DNA of 64,000 nt from Alviniconcha marisindica (Eukaryota; Mollusca; Gastropoda; Provannidae), in assembly GCA_018857735.1 (NCBI GenBank), contig JABMCL010003715.1, forward strand, positions 527,501-591,500, read 5' to 3'. Numbering within the stretch: the first letter of the stretch is position 1; the number at the start of each line of letters is the position of its first letter. This document shows, piece by piece, positions 1-11,862 of the stretch. Position numbers and translations under genes: made by a program. The notes under the pieces are model-generated. The model saw nothing but the letters and a program-made list of their open reading frames with translations, was not told the DNA's origin and did not search any database.

Positions 1-935
1 GGGGGGGGGGAAGAGTTAATTACTGCGAAAGACGTCACACGAAACACAACGTGACAACACTGAAAGACCTGAGTCGCCTACGCCAACCGACGTTCACCTG
101 CACTGAGTAAGCCTATATAACGAAGTACCGCCGGATGGCCGACGTTATATCAGACGTTTCTTTTATCAGTAACTTACCACGTTGCTTACGCAAGCACAAA
201 TAAAACCAAAAACGTTTGACTCGAGACGGAACTTTTTCCTTTCTTTTTTTACCCGGGGTGGATGCGTCTCATGTTTACGTGAGTGCTTGGGCACTAGATT
301 GATGATGAAGCGTTGCTTTACGTCCACAGAAACCGTAGGCTTATTAGGGACAGGAGCCCAGGACGTCCACCTCGACTTTCACACAGCTCCTAAGCTCTCG
401 ACGAGGTTGATTCCACAGTTACATTAATAGTACCCAAACCTTTCGGAGGGCGGAGATAAAGAGTGCCCCTTCAGTGGCGTAACTAAATCGGGCAGACTTT
501 GGAGGAAGGTGCCGGAAAGCGGTGCTCGGAGTGTGGGTCGCTTCAAGCTGCAGCAGGGCGGAGAGGCTGGGTCCTAAGTCATTGGCCGGCTGACCTAAAG
601 CACCGGCTTCGCCAAGTCCGTCAAGGACAACATCAAGCGAGTGACTGAGAGGCGCAACAAGCGACTGTCCAACAAAGAGATCATGATGCAAGCAGTTCGA
701 CAAAATTAAATGGGAATAAAATCGGGGAATGTCTATTAAAAAAAGAAAAAGAAAAAAGAGGATGTCAAGTAAAGTAAGTAAGTAAGTAAACGTGGTGCTG
801 AACGTCCACACAAACCATAAGGCTTATTTGGGACGGCAAAAAAAGGATGTACCTCTGGTGGAGTTTATGATTTTACGCGCATGCCAGGTGAGTTACCGTA
901 GGCGACTCAGGTCTTTGTTAGTGTTTGTGTTACGT
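1..935. other. Intergenic DNA with a composite dispersed repeat
   Basis: The window opens with a 10-base G run. A plus-strand TATA-like CTATATAA is at 113-120 but no gene follows convincingly. Two motifs recur elsewhere: GTCCACAGAAACCGTAGGCT at 329-348 (again about 800 and 41560) and GGAAGGTGCCGGAAAGCG at 503-520 (again about 41268 and 50894). A short open stretch at 603-707 reads TGFAKSVKDNIKRVTERRNK and ends QAVRQN-stop just before AATAAA and an A-rich tract. That looks like the end of a processed gene copy, but I cannot name it. Confidence 0.4.
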
Positions 936-949
936 ATTCGAGCGCGGTA

Positions 950-1515
950 CTGAAAGTCCAAAGAGACGGTCGGAAATTCCTGGACCATTTTAAAAGCTAT
1001 TTTGGGTCACAAATATCATCACGATCATTAAATGAGGTCCATATCTACTAATTACAGCCGAAATCCGCAACAACAATTTGTTAATATATTTTTGTCTTTG
1101 ACTGTTTCGAGTCGGCGTCACGGATTTGCAAATGGCGAACGAGGCCGACGAAGTGCTGCTAGGTAAGTGGCCTCGTAAACAAGCTACGGCAATTAAAAAC
1201 TCACGGAAAATGTACGGAAAAATTTGCAATCTGAGAACGTTGAGTCATGAATACGATTGTCTTGACAAAATCGGCACTAAAGAATAGTTCACGTCAGTTG
1301 TTACTGGGAAACTAGGTCATATGTCAAAGGGCAACACTGATGCGCCGACTCGTACTGACAAAAACAAAATTATATGAGGAAAAAAAAATCACCTTTTCTT
1401 GCGGATTTCGGCTGTAATCGGTAGCTATGGACCTTATCTAATGATTGCGATGATATTTGTGACCCAAAATTACTTTTAAAACGGTCCAGGAATTTCCGAC
1501 CGTCTCCTTGGATTT
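950..1515. mobile_element. Inverted-repeat DNA element (MITE-like)
   Basis: Two imperfect inverted arms of about 112 bp, at about 956-1070 and 1399-1514, enclose about 330 bp. For example, CTGGACCATTTTAAAAGCTA at 980-999 is mirrored as TACTTTTAAAACGGTCCAGG at 1471-1490. Such long terminal inverted repeats are typical of non-autonomous DNA transposons. The exact ends and target duplication are not clear. Confidence 0.7.
1132..1162 (+). other. Start-exon-like sequence inside the inverted-repeat element
   Basis: ATG GCG AAC GAG GCC GAC GAA GTG CTG CTA G is followed directly by a perfect donor, GTAAGTGG. It would encode MANEADEVLL. It may be the remnant 5' exon of the element's autonomous relative, a captured host exon, or chance. 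Confidence 0.25.
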
Positions 1516-1955
1516 GACCTTCGAGCGCTAATTAGCTCCCTTGTGTGTTGATCCTACACAATTTTATTCATTCATCGTAATCATAAGCTCAACAAATAAG
1601 TACAGGAAACACAAAAGCAATATGCTTATTTGAGTGTTACCTATAGATAAAATGATAATCACACAGATATTTCCGATGGCAAGATGGCAAATTGTTGTCA
1701 AAACGTCAGAGGTAACAAAACCAACAAAGACCAAAATGACAACAAAAAACAAACAAACAAGCAAACAAAACAAACAGCAAAACAACAACAACAAAACGGG
1801 AGGAGGGGGTGGGGGTTAAAAAAGCAAATAACTAACCGAATGGTCTAGTGATGTTGTCATAATTATTGATCTGAGAGAGACAGTGAGAGGGGGAGGATTA
1901 AAACGTGTACTTCTTCGCTTGTATCATAAACAAATTTTGGCAGACTTTTACAGAT

Positions 1956-2345
1956 TTACAAGCGGTCTACAATGCTTAACTTGTTCCTTTCTAGAAAGTA
2001 ATAATATATAGGAACCACAGTGTCATTCGTTGACAAATATTTTTTCAGCAGGCTAATTGAAGGATTTGTTTGTATAGTTTGAGGTAATGTGTTCCACAGT
2101 TGGGTAGTTGACGGAATGAATGAATTTGTATATAGTTCTGTTTTGTGAGCGGGAATGACTCTTTCATGTGGTCGTCTGCGATGATACAGGTTTGTTGTTG
2201 AAACTAGAGGTGGTACTAAGTTCGATAGGGCCTCATTCTGTTTCACTAATTGGTGGAGACTTGGCTGAAGTTTTGGAGGAGAAGGCCTACAACAATTAGA
2301 ATAACTGAGTGACAATATAAACAGGGACTGTCGTGCCGATTTGCT
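1956..2345 (-). pseudogene. 3' fragment of a non-LTR retrotransposon reverse-transcriptase ORF
   Basis: A minus-strand frame ends with a segment typical of the C-terminus of non-LTR (LINE) polymerases: RRRPHERVIPAHKTELYTNS, then SFIPSTTQLWNTLP and SLLKKYLS. The pattern of basic residues, then SF.P.T...WN.LP, then a short helix is the family signature. The frame (ARQSLFILSLSYSNCC) extends upstream to about 2345 and is then lost, consistent with 5' truncation. No catalytic domain remains. Confidence 0.7.
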
Positions 2346-2488
2346 TTATTGTTTCGCTGGTTAAAAAGAACGCTGTTTATTTTGACAAAACACAACATGA
2401 GAATTTTCGGGGTAATCCCATTTTTCAAGCTACAAAACTACACTTAAACGACAGTTAAACGGTGAAAAATGAGATGTAGGATACTTAC

Positions 2489-2630
2489 CTGCTTTTGGCT
2501 GACCTGTTTTGTTATGTAGTTTAGTGTTTGGATGCTGTCTGCTCAAGTTCAGTTCCCTTCGTGTTTCACAAAGTAGCTGCGCCGTCGTTTCTTTGCCGTT
2601 CTCTTCAAAACGACCTTTTTATATTTCGAG
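2489..2630 (-). promoter_or_regulatory. Possible TATA promoter plus first exon with consensus donor
   Basis: Minus strand: CGAAATATAAAAAGG at about 2625-2612, then about 120 nt ending in AAAAGCAG|GTAAGTATCC (donor at 2489/2488). One frame is open for 43 codons (GRFEENGKETTAQLLCETRR and on) but has no ATG, so this would be a leader exon or coincidence. It lies in CpG-containing DNA. Confidence 0.25.
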
Positions 2631-3840
2631 TTGTTCAGGCTAGTAGGTCTCTGTCACTCCAAGCCACACTCCTAGCCACGGATTTACATATAAATTCATG
2701 CTCCTAGCGGCAAAGGTGGAGATCACAGCCCACCTTCGTATTTGATTGATGAAAGACAAGAACGCAGTCACACTCGACAAAGTCGTGTAAAATTCCGGTC
2801 AGTCAACAACATATTGGACCTACCCTCATATTATGCTTATTTTTTAGCGACGTCGCAACGTTCAGTCCGTCAGTATCCATTCCCAGTCATGCTGATTGAT
2901 AACCAGCAACACTTTCAAATTACACGCAGACACAACTTCGACTGCCACGTAGGCCTTACTGCTCTGTCACGTGCGCTGTGTCGTCTGCTCGGATTGTCAC
3001 GTGACAGGCTTTTCCCGCGCCTGCCCAACGGCTTCGAGCGGCTCCACTCTACTGCGACTCAGTAGGCTCAACCCTCCTGTCAAAATTGAACAGGCCTAGA
3101 TATGAAAATCAAAGAAGTGGAAGTCGTTCGTACGAATGAATTATTAGCACATGCACATAACGAGACTACTCTGATTTTAAATATTTTCGTTGCCGTTTTA
3201 GTGGTTGAGTGAAGGTGCTATGATTTCACACACATACTGCCAGGAAGATCAAGTTTAATGTACTTACGTGCAATAAAGAGCCCACACAATGGGTTTTCTT
3301 CGTGGTTTACAGCGAAATAATAAACACTGTTTAGTGTTGGCCAGTTTTGCTCGTCAAAGTCTCGGCTACGACAATACTTACGAAAGTCAGTCGTGTTGTA
3401 TTTTCTTGTTCAACCACTCAATCCCAAAGCTGTGTAAGCTCCATTTATTTTCTCCCAAATTAAGGGAACTATAATACACCCATGATGATGTAGTCGGCCG
3501 AATCTGATCTAGACTGAAGTTTTATGACATTTTTAAAACAAATTTTGATTGCTGATTTTTTTTTTAATAATTAAAAAAAAAAAACACACCTTTTTTCCCC
3601 CATCAGTAGCCCAGTGCCGCTGTAGGCCTACTATCACATGTGCAAAACTATTTCACGGTGTTTCAAAGGATTTATGAATGATCGAATTCATACTCATGAT
3701 CACGTGGTAGACCGAAACTGATCAAATTTGGACTTTTGTGACCTTGTGTGTGTGTGTGTGTGTGTGCGTGCGCGTGCGGGTGTGTGACTTTTCAGACGTT
3801 TTTGCTCAGGCAGGCTACCTCTTGACGGCTAGGTTAACTG
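2631..3840. other. Intergenic stretch, no gene seen
   Basis: It includes a 107-codon plus-strand ORF (2742-3065) with no recognisable similarity or splice context, and a short (TG)n run at about 3747-3766. Nothing else supported. Confidence 0.5.
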
Positions 3841-4072
3841 GTATAACTTGCATGGCGAGGTAAAGGCGCTAGACTGGAGTGGACGATGTCGGTTCGATTA
3901 ACCGCTTCGGCTCTTCGGGCCATCTCTTCCAAAGCTGTGGCGCCCATAAGGACTCTGGCCGGTCTTGAAACTTTGTCCCACACAATTAATGGAACATTAA
4001 ACTGGATCACATCTTTGCCCATCTTAATGCAGACTGATCATTCTGGTGGTGACAGTGCAGCATTAGGTCTAG

Positions 4073-4401
<329 letters not shown>

Positions 4402-4939
4402 GAGGACACACCCGCAAGCACACACCAAAAACACAAAGAAACGGCAAGCATCAACTAAAATTTATTTTCACTCAAACATGACAACCAACAAACAACACAG
4501 CAGCTCAGCTTATAATGTTTTTTTTTCTTAACACTCTCTCTCGCTTTTAAATCCCTCTCACACTTAAAAAAAACTCCTCCCCTCTATTCGAACAGGCACA
4601 CAAACACACATACCAAAACCTGGTGTTTAAAACAATGTAGCTGTGGCAAGCTATACCTACAGTGGCCAAAACAGTGTAATAAATTAACGTTGACAATGGC
4701 CTGTGTGCATTTTATTCTCTATATCTCTTATTTTTTTTAAAGAAAAAAGGAAGAAGCAATCACCCTCCTGATCACAGCCAACAGATCACCTGTTACGTTA
4801 GATCCATGGTGTGTGTCGGGTGTGCAACATGTGACATGTACTTTCATTTAAAAAACAAACAAACAAACCTATAAATCTTTAGCCACAGAAGTTCCTCCAG
4901 TGACTCCCCATTTCTATTTGTCTGCTGGATTTTAAATCA

Positions 4940-4990
<51 letters not shown>

Positions 4991-5660
4991 CTAGGAGGCA
5001 AACACTTTCTATTGGTAAAAATGATTTTGTTATGGCGTTTGGATGCCAGAAACCAGCTAAATTTGTGGGGTTTCTGCCACGACGTGTATACCCCTCATGT
5101 AAGACAGCAGGACACATTCCACTACAGGAATAGTGTACTGAAGTTACATTCCTCTCAGGCAATACCACTGAACATCCTTTTGATGCAAGGGAAACTGATC
5201 AACATAAAGCGCAGAAGCAGGATGAAACAAATTTTCCATTTACCCATCATTCATTTTTTTTGTTTTTTTGTTTTATTTTTATGTTTGTTTATTTTTATAT
5301 TTTTTTGTGGGGTGGGGGTGGGGGTGGGGGGGTGTCCATCAACTTGTGGGGTAATTGGAGCACTTTGGGTTATTTTGGACAAGGACTGGTTGTGGCAGGT
5401 GTGAGCTATTTCTCTGGAGAGAAATCTGAAGATCTGCGTTCAACTTTGAATTTGTACTTGGAAGACAAAGGCTCTCAAAAAAATATTCCTTTTGTGAACA
5501 GATTAATCTTTTAAAGCAGACCCCCCAACCCTAAAGAACATCTCTTAAGGCCTTATCTAAAAACACACACATCAATATTGGAAGCCTACTTGATCTTTTT
5601 AAACCTCACCCAAAGTTATATTCTTTCTCCCCCCCCTCACACACACATGCACATATGTAT

Positions 5661-5721
<61 letters not shown>

Positions 5722-7520
5722 ACCACTCATGCAAGCTTGTGTTTTCAGAAGCACACACCCCACCCAAGCTTGCATTCTCAGAAAAAGATAAACGGCCCAT
5801 CTTCCCATTCAAAGCCTCAAACAGGAGAGAAAACCTTGTGTTTCAGCAACACACACCAACACACTCCCAGCCAGACAATGTACCAAATACAACAGCCATC
5901 ACTTCTCGCTCAACCCAACAGTCACATCAGCACGCACAGTTATCAAAATAATTACAAACCATGGCATTTCATGAGTCAACATTATAAATAAAACAATCAA
6001 CACTATTATTATCCCAGCGATGCACCTAAACACCGGTGGTGGCCGTGGACATCATATCAATTTGTTTGCAAATCACAAAAAAAAAAGAGAAAAAAAAAAG
6101 GACACAAGCAATACAGCATTTGCTTAATTTAATATGAAGGTTCCCTAACACAGAGGGACTGCGGATGGAAATAGTTCAAAACAAAACAAAGCTGGGGGCG
6201 AGGGATGGGTTGGGCGAGATACTGCAGCTTATATATTTGGCTGCGATGCATCCAACTGGATGGAGAGAGAAAAAAAAAGATGCTCGACGCCAAACAATTT
6301 GAAGTGTAACCAAAACTGGGATAGGTCAAAGAAGTTTACACCAGACTGGGGTGGGGTGGGGTTGGGGTGGGAGTAGTCACACATGTCAAGACACAAATGT
6401 GGCTCTGTTAAGGGGTCATCATTGCATGTAAACATTTAAGGTCAAGGGAAATCGCAATGTTAACACATACAAGACAATTCCAGAAGAGGCAAAAATCAAA
6501 TCAAATTCAAACACTGAAAGAAATCAGAGATTTGCAGCAAACTTGAAAATAACGAGCAAACCTGACTGGATTCTGCACGAAATCCACACATAATTATGTA
6601 CATTTACACATACAATGATATACACAGCGCTCTGTTTAAAAACAAAACTCCATCCTACATAGGCTTTTCTTCTGTTTTGATAATCATAAGAAAAAAAACC
6701 TTTGGCCATCACAGGAATTAATCTAAAAGATAGTATTTCAAATACAAAAGAAAAAGGGAACACTCTTGGCTGTCTCACATTCAAAACAGGAACACAGGGA
6801 AACAAACGTATTATTTAAACTCTCCTCTGACCCCAACAGTGGGTCGAGGTCACAAAGGTGAAAGCAGGTATGAATGTGTGAAGTTCGTTAGCTGTTACCA
6901 TCAGTGCAGGTTAAAAGATCTCACTCCTCATCACAACACATCAATGTGATGATGTTCATGTACACAGTAAATGACACAAAGCCTGAACTCTACTGGCTAC
7001 CTTCAAGGCAAGTTTCAGTTTCACTTTTCAGTCACCACTGCAACCTTGCATTTTGATCACAGTCATTTTAATCAGTTTCAAAAGCTGTTTAAATGCAAGT
7101 CTCAACATGCAAATTTGCCTTGCTTTTGCTGCATTCAGAAATGCGTCATGAACTTTGTCCCAAAAAGCAATTTGGAAATTATCTTGCTTGTGTGTTCAGC
7201 AATCATACACAGCTTAACAACAATCAGATAAGACACTGGCTGGATAAGAACTTACTGACAAAAACACAACTTGCAGTTTTACCCTTTTTATCCCCTGGCT
7301 ACTTTGTTAGACAGGTCATGGTGATCCAGCCAGTAAAAGCAGGTAACGTTCAATCCCACTCATAATCAAGCAATGGTTGTTAAAGCTTAAACAGTGTTTG
7401 AGCAAACACCAATGTTATGGTTTGTGTCAAGTCAGGAAACGTTCATTATTTTTCCTGAATGCAAAAGTTAAAAAAAGAGAGTGGTATGCACATACTCTAA
7501 TCCATGTACTTTAACAAATA
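4402..7520. repeat. Gene-free AT-rich stretch with TA and CA microsatellites
   Basis: (TA)n at 4941-4987 and (CA)n at about 5663-5721, with a G-rich run near 5307-5330. No splice-bounded coding exon was seen on either strand. CpG is scarce. Confidence 0.6.
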
Positions 7521-7675
7521 TGAACAAAAAATCTGAAGAAAAAAAACAGAAAAAGAAGTTACCAAGAAATACAACTTTTAGTTTGTTTCATATTGTTCAA
7601 GACAATATGAAACAAACTAAAAGTTGTATTTCTTGGTAACTTCTTTTTCTGTTTTTTCCCCAGATTTTTTGTTCA
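7521..7675. repeat. Long near-perfect palindrome (75-bp arms, 5-base loop)
   Basis: The arm at 7521-7596 is the reverse complement, almost without mismatch, of 7602-7675, separated by TCAAG. For example, CAACTTTTAGTTTGTTTCAT is mirrored as ATGAAACAAACTAAAAGTTG. It would form a very stable hairpin in RNA or single-stranded DNA. Confidence 0.92.
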
Positions 7676-7694
7676 CTGATGTAACTCTGAACAA

Positions 7695-7768
7695 GGCCCA
7701 GGTAAATTATCAAAAGCAGTATGAACAAGGCCAGGTAAATTATCAAAAGCAGTATGAACAAGACCGAT
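7695..7768. repeat. Tandem ~36-bp duplication
   Basis: AGGTAAATTATCAAAAGCAG followed by TATGAACAAG(G/A)CC occurs twice in succession immediately beside the palindrome. Confidence 0.85.
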
Positions 7769-9004
7769 TTTGTACTACCATCACAAAATGTTCAATACTG
7801 GTGACATTTGTAAAGTCAAAGAAAATGACAATGTTAAGATTTTTGTCAAAGGCCACACAGATGGCCTAACACTGATCATTACATAAACTTCTTTTCATGT
7901 GGGTCAACAAAAGAAAAAACAACACCTGCTTATGGATGGAAAAGGCAGCAGCAGTAGGAATGTAATAGGTAATACAAAAAAAAAAGAGCCCCCGTTTGAC
8001 GAAAAAGGCTGTTCAAAGTGTTTTCCAACATCCCTAGATTTTGCATGGTATGCTAACCTCACTTTGCATGCTACGCCAACCCCGAAACCATAATGCACAA
8101 GCGGTCTTCTTTTTGCACTGTCAATGGCTACTATGGGGCATAACCTTTTTCTAACAAAGCCCACAGCTGCTGTCTGCTGACTTGGACAGGCTGTGAGACT
8201 CTGTCCATTATCACTATTATCTATTCTGGTGGGGATGGGAAATTAGTCAGTTACCTGTTAGCTACAGGGGTGGGGGGTTTGGGTGAGTGGGGAGAAGGGG
8301 GGTGGGGGGGGGGGCGCGAAGGAGTGGAGGTGGGTGGGGGGAGGTAATTTATCTAACACCCAGTCAACTGCGGTCAGGTGAGAGCTAAAGCACAAATCGC
8401 AGTTGGCATGCTGTTCAAGCTGGCTGTACACGTATAGCAACTCAAAAGCAAGACATGTTCAAGTTCCAACACTCCCACAAACAATAGTGAAATCAATGAA
8501 TCTGGATATACAACTCGCTTGTGTGGAGATACAATGTACTGTCTGCCAGTACAGCCTCATGCTGTAACAAAATGTACCTCAGCACAGATGGGCAGGGGCC
8601 TGCAGGAGGCAAAACCCAATCAACGAAGGAAGCGGAAACGTGCTATGCTTTTCAAGCACAGCAAACCTTTGTGATACATTTACAACTCTGGCACAGATGG
8701 ATACTTGGACATAACACAAGCATTACAGGCAAAAAAAGCTCAGGGGTGTCGTTCCATATAATATGTATATTTATAACCAACATGGTTCACTCGCACAAAA
8801 ACACTGACATACATGATGCGCGAAGAAGAAGTCTTGTATGTACATGCAGTCAAGTTACTGAGAAACGGCTGATGCAGTAAAAAACACAAAATAAGGAAAA
8901 TCAAAAGATCCATCAATGATTTGAAGCAGTAACTAAGCTGTTCTGATCCATGTTTCGGGGCATTTCCAGGCAAAGAATGGAGTCCTATCATGGACTGTTC
9001 ACAA
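7769..9004. other. Gene-free stretch
   Basis: G-rich low-complexity sequence at about 8265-8345 and otherwise nothing recognised. ORFs of up to 119 codons have no splice or start support. Confidence 0.5.
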
Positions 9005-9310
9005 TGAGCTAGGTCATGATGGGTAAGGAGACCGAAAACAAGGCCAGGGTGTGCATAAATGGTGACAGAACATGTTGAGATTGTGTCATCTGCACTCCTA
9101 GGCCTCACTTTCGATCTCGGCACCTTGGTGACCTCATCTCATGAATATTCATGATGAGCTAGGTCATGATGGGTTAGGAAACCGAAAACAAGGCCAGGGT
9201 GTGCAAAAATGGTGGGAGAACCTGTTGAGATTGTGTTGTCCGCATGGCAGTCTGCATTCCTAAACCTTGTTTTCGATCTCGGCCACCTTGGCGACCTCAC
9301 CTTGTGAATA
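9005..9310. repeat. Tandem duplication, ~150-bp unit, two copies
   Basis: GAAAACAAGGCCAGGGTGTG … TTTCGATCTCGGC occurs at about 9035-9125 and 9185-9290, and AGCTAGGTCATGATGGGT at about 9008 and 9157. The copies differ at many positions, so the duplication is old. Confidence 0.85.
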
Positions 9311-9735
9311 TTCCCTGGATTGGTCCATTGCCAGTTCTTGGTCACTGGCCACTCACAACTGCAGAAATTTAAAGTCTGTCTTCTGTTGTCACCTGCAACA
9401 CACAAGGCGGAAACAGAATGGTAAGTCCAGAGCTAAAAAAAATCATGTAACAGCAAGACCTGCACAAACGCGAGTTACACTTTTCGTTCCCCACATCTAA
9501 ATGGTCTGGGTACCCATCTGTGCTATGTGGAATATTTCACAAAGCGTAGCAGCGAAATATCCCGGGTGACCAGCTGGTAATGTATTTAAGATGCAAACAG
9601 AACAGGCCCACACTGAAAAGTGCGTACACTCGCGACTCGGAGTACTTGCACTGAGAATCTAGTAATGTTTACTGCTGATGGAATTTCATGTTGATTTGAT
9701 TACAAGGTTCCACTATCTCAACAAAGAGACTGACG

Positions 9736-11516
9736 ATGAAACACCATTTCGTCTATCCACATAGCACAGTGTTAGGAAAGACTGAAGAAAAGGCCTATGT
9801 GAACTGTTTATCCACGATGAAACACCATTTCATCTATCCACATAGCACAGTGTTAGGAAAGACTGAAGAAAAGGCCTATGTGAACTGTTTATCCACGATG
9901 AAACACCATTTCATCTATCCACATAGCACAGTGTTAGGAAAGACTGAAGAAAAGGCCTATGTGAACTGTTTATCCACGATGAAACACCATTTCATCTATC
10001 CACATAGCACAGTGTTAGGAAAGACTGAAGAAAAGGCCTATGTGAACTGTTTATCCACGATGAATCACCATTTCGTCTATCCACATAGCACAGTGTTAGG
10101 AAAGACTGAAGAAAAGGCCTATGTGAACTGTTTATCCACGATGAAACACCATTTCGTCTATCCACATAGCACAGTGTTAGGAAAGACTGAAGAAAAGGCC
10201 TATGTGAACTGTTTATCCACGATGAAACACCATTTCGTCTATCCACATAGCACAGTGTTAGGAAAGACTGAAGAAAAGGCCTATGTGAACTGTTTATCCA
10301 CGATGAAACACCATTTCGTCTATCCACATAGCACAGTGTTAGGAAAGACTGAAGAAAAGGCCTATGTGAACTGTTTATCCACGATGAAACACCATTTCGT
10401 CTATCCACATAGCACAGTGTTGGGAAAGACTGAAGAAAAGGCCTATGTGAACTGTTTATCCACGATGAAACACCATTTCGTCTATCCACATAGCACAGTG
10501 TTAGGAAAGACTGAAGAAAAGGCCTATGTGAACTGTTTATCCACGATGAAACACCATTTCGTCTATCCACATAGCACAGTGTTAGGAAAGACTGAAGAAA
10601 AGGCCTATGTGAACTGTTTATCCACGATGAAACACCATTTCGTCTATCCACATAGCACAGTGTTAGGAAAGACTGAAGAAAAGGCCTATGTGAACTGTTT
10701 ATCCACGATGAAACACCATTTCGTCTATCCACATAGCACAGTGTTAGGAAAGACTGAAGAAAAGGCCTATGTGAACTGTTTATCCACGATGAAACACCAT
10801 TTCATCTATCCACATAGCACAGTGTTAGGAAAGACTGAAGAAAAGGCCTATGTGAACTGTTTATCCACGATGAAACACCATTTCATCTATCCACATAGCA
10901 CAGTGTTAGGAAAGACTGAAGAAAAGGCCTATGTGAACTGTTTATCCACGATGAAACACCATTTCATCTATCCACATAGCACAGTGTTAGGAAAGACTGA
11001 AGAAAAGGCCTATGTGAACTGTTTATCCACGATGAAACACCATTTCATCTATCCACACAGCACAGTGTTAGGAAAGACTGAAGAAAAGGCCTATGTGAAC
11101 TGTTTATCCACGATGAAACACCATTTCATCTATCCACACAGCACAGTGTTAGGAAAGACTGAAGAAAAGGCCTATGTGAACTGTTTATCCACGATGAAAC
11201 ACCATTTCATCTATCCACACAGCACAGTGTTAGGAAAGACTGAAGAAAAGGCCTATGTGAACTGTTTATCCACGATGAAACACCATTTCATCTATCCACA
11301 AGCACAGTGTTAGGAAAGACTGAAGAAAAGGCCTATGTGAACTGTTTATCCACGATGAAACACCATTTCATCTATCCACACAGCACAGTGTTAGGAAAGA
11401 CTGAAGAAAAGGCCTATGTGAACTGTTTATCCACGATGAAACACCATTTCATCTATCCACACAGCACAGTGTTAGGAAAGACTGAAGAAAAGGCCTATGT
11501 GAACTGTTTATCCATT
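9736..11516 (+). repeat. Tandem array of 22 copies of an 81-bp unit, open in frame on the plus strand
   Basis: Unit start ATGAAACACCATTTCRTCTA, unit end GAACTGTTTATCCACG. The unit is 27 codons (MKHHF[V/I]YPHSTVLGKTEEK then AYVNCLST), so the first 19 copies and part of the 20th read as one 525-codon ORF. Copy 20 (11275) lacks one C (CCACAAGC instead of CCACACAGC) and shifts the frame; copies 21-22 are open again. Copies 1 and 5-13 carry CGTC, copies 2-4 and 14-22 CATC; copies 17 onward (except the deletion copy) have CACAG for CATAG; copy 5 has AAT for AAA and copy 9 TTGGG for TTAGG. No signal peptide, domain or splice context is visible and it lies in otherwise non-coding DNA. I treat it as a minisatellite, not a gene. 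Confidence 0.95.
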
Positions 11517-11831
11517 CAGTTCGAGTGCCAGCTGTGAGCAAGTCAGAAAAAGGCTTGTCATTCCTTTTACATCCACCCATACGCAACCAAATTTACACAT
11601 TTAAATTTTGCTAACCGTCCCAGGCTCACCACACTCATTTCTTTACTTTCACACCAATGAAAATTGCCGACATTCTTTTGAATTTCCCCACTGCCAGAAC
11701 ACAGGTGTAAAATGAGTTAGCAGCTAGTAAAAAAAAAAAAAGTTAACATCCTCTCAACCAAACAGGATAACATCAGGACAATCAAACTGTCATAAGCCAA
11801 TTCACATTTTAAAACTCATATAACCCCGATG

Positions 11832-11862
<31 letters not shown>

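Noticed and set aside
9736..11516. Secreted or structural repeat protein of 525 residues; also a CRISPR array
   Set aside because: The ORF is guaranteed by an 81-bp unit with no internal stop, has no signal peptide, unique N- or C-terminal domain, or splice support. There are no spacers, so it is not CRISPR-like.
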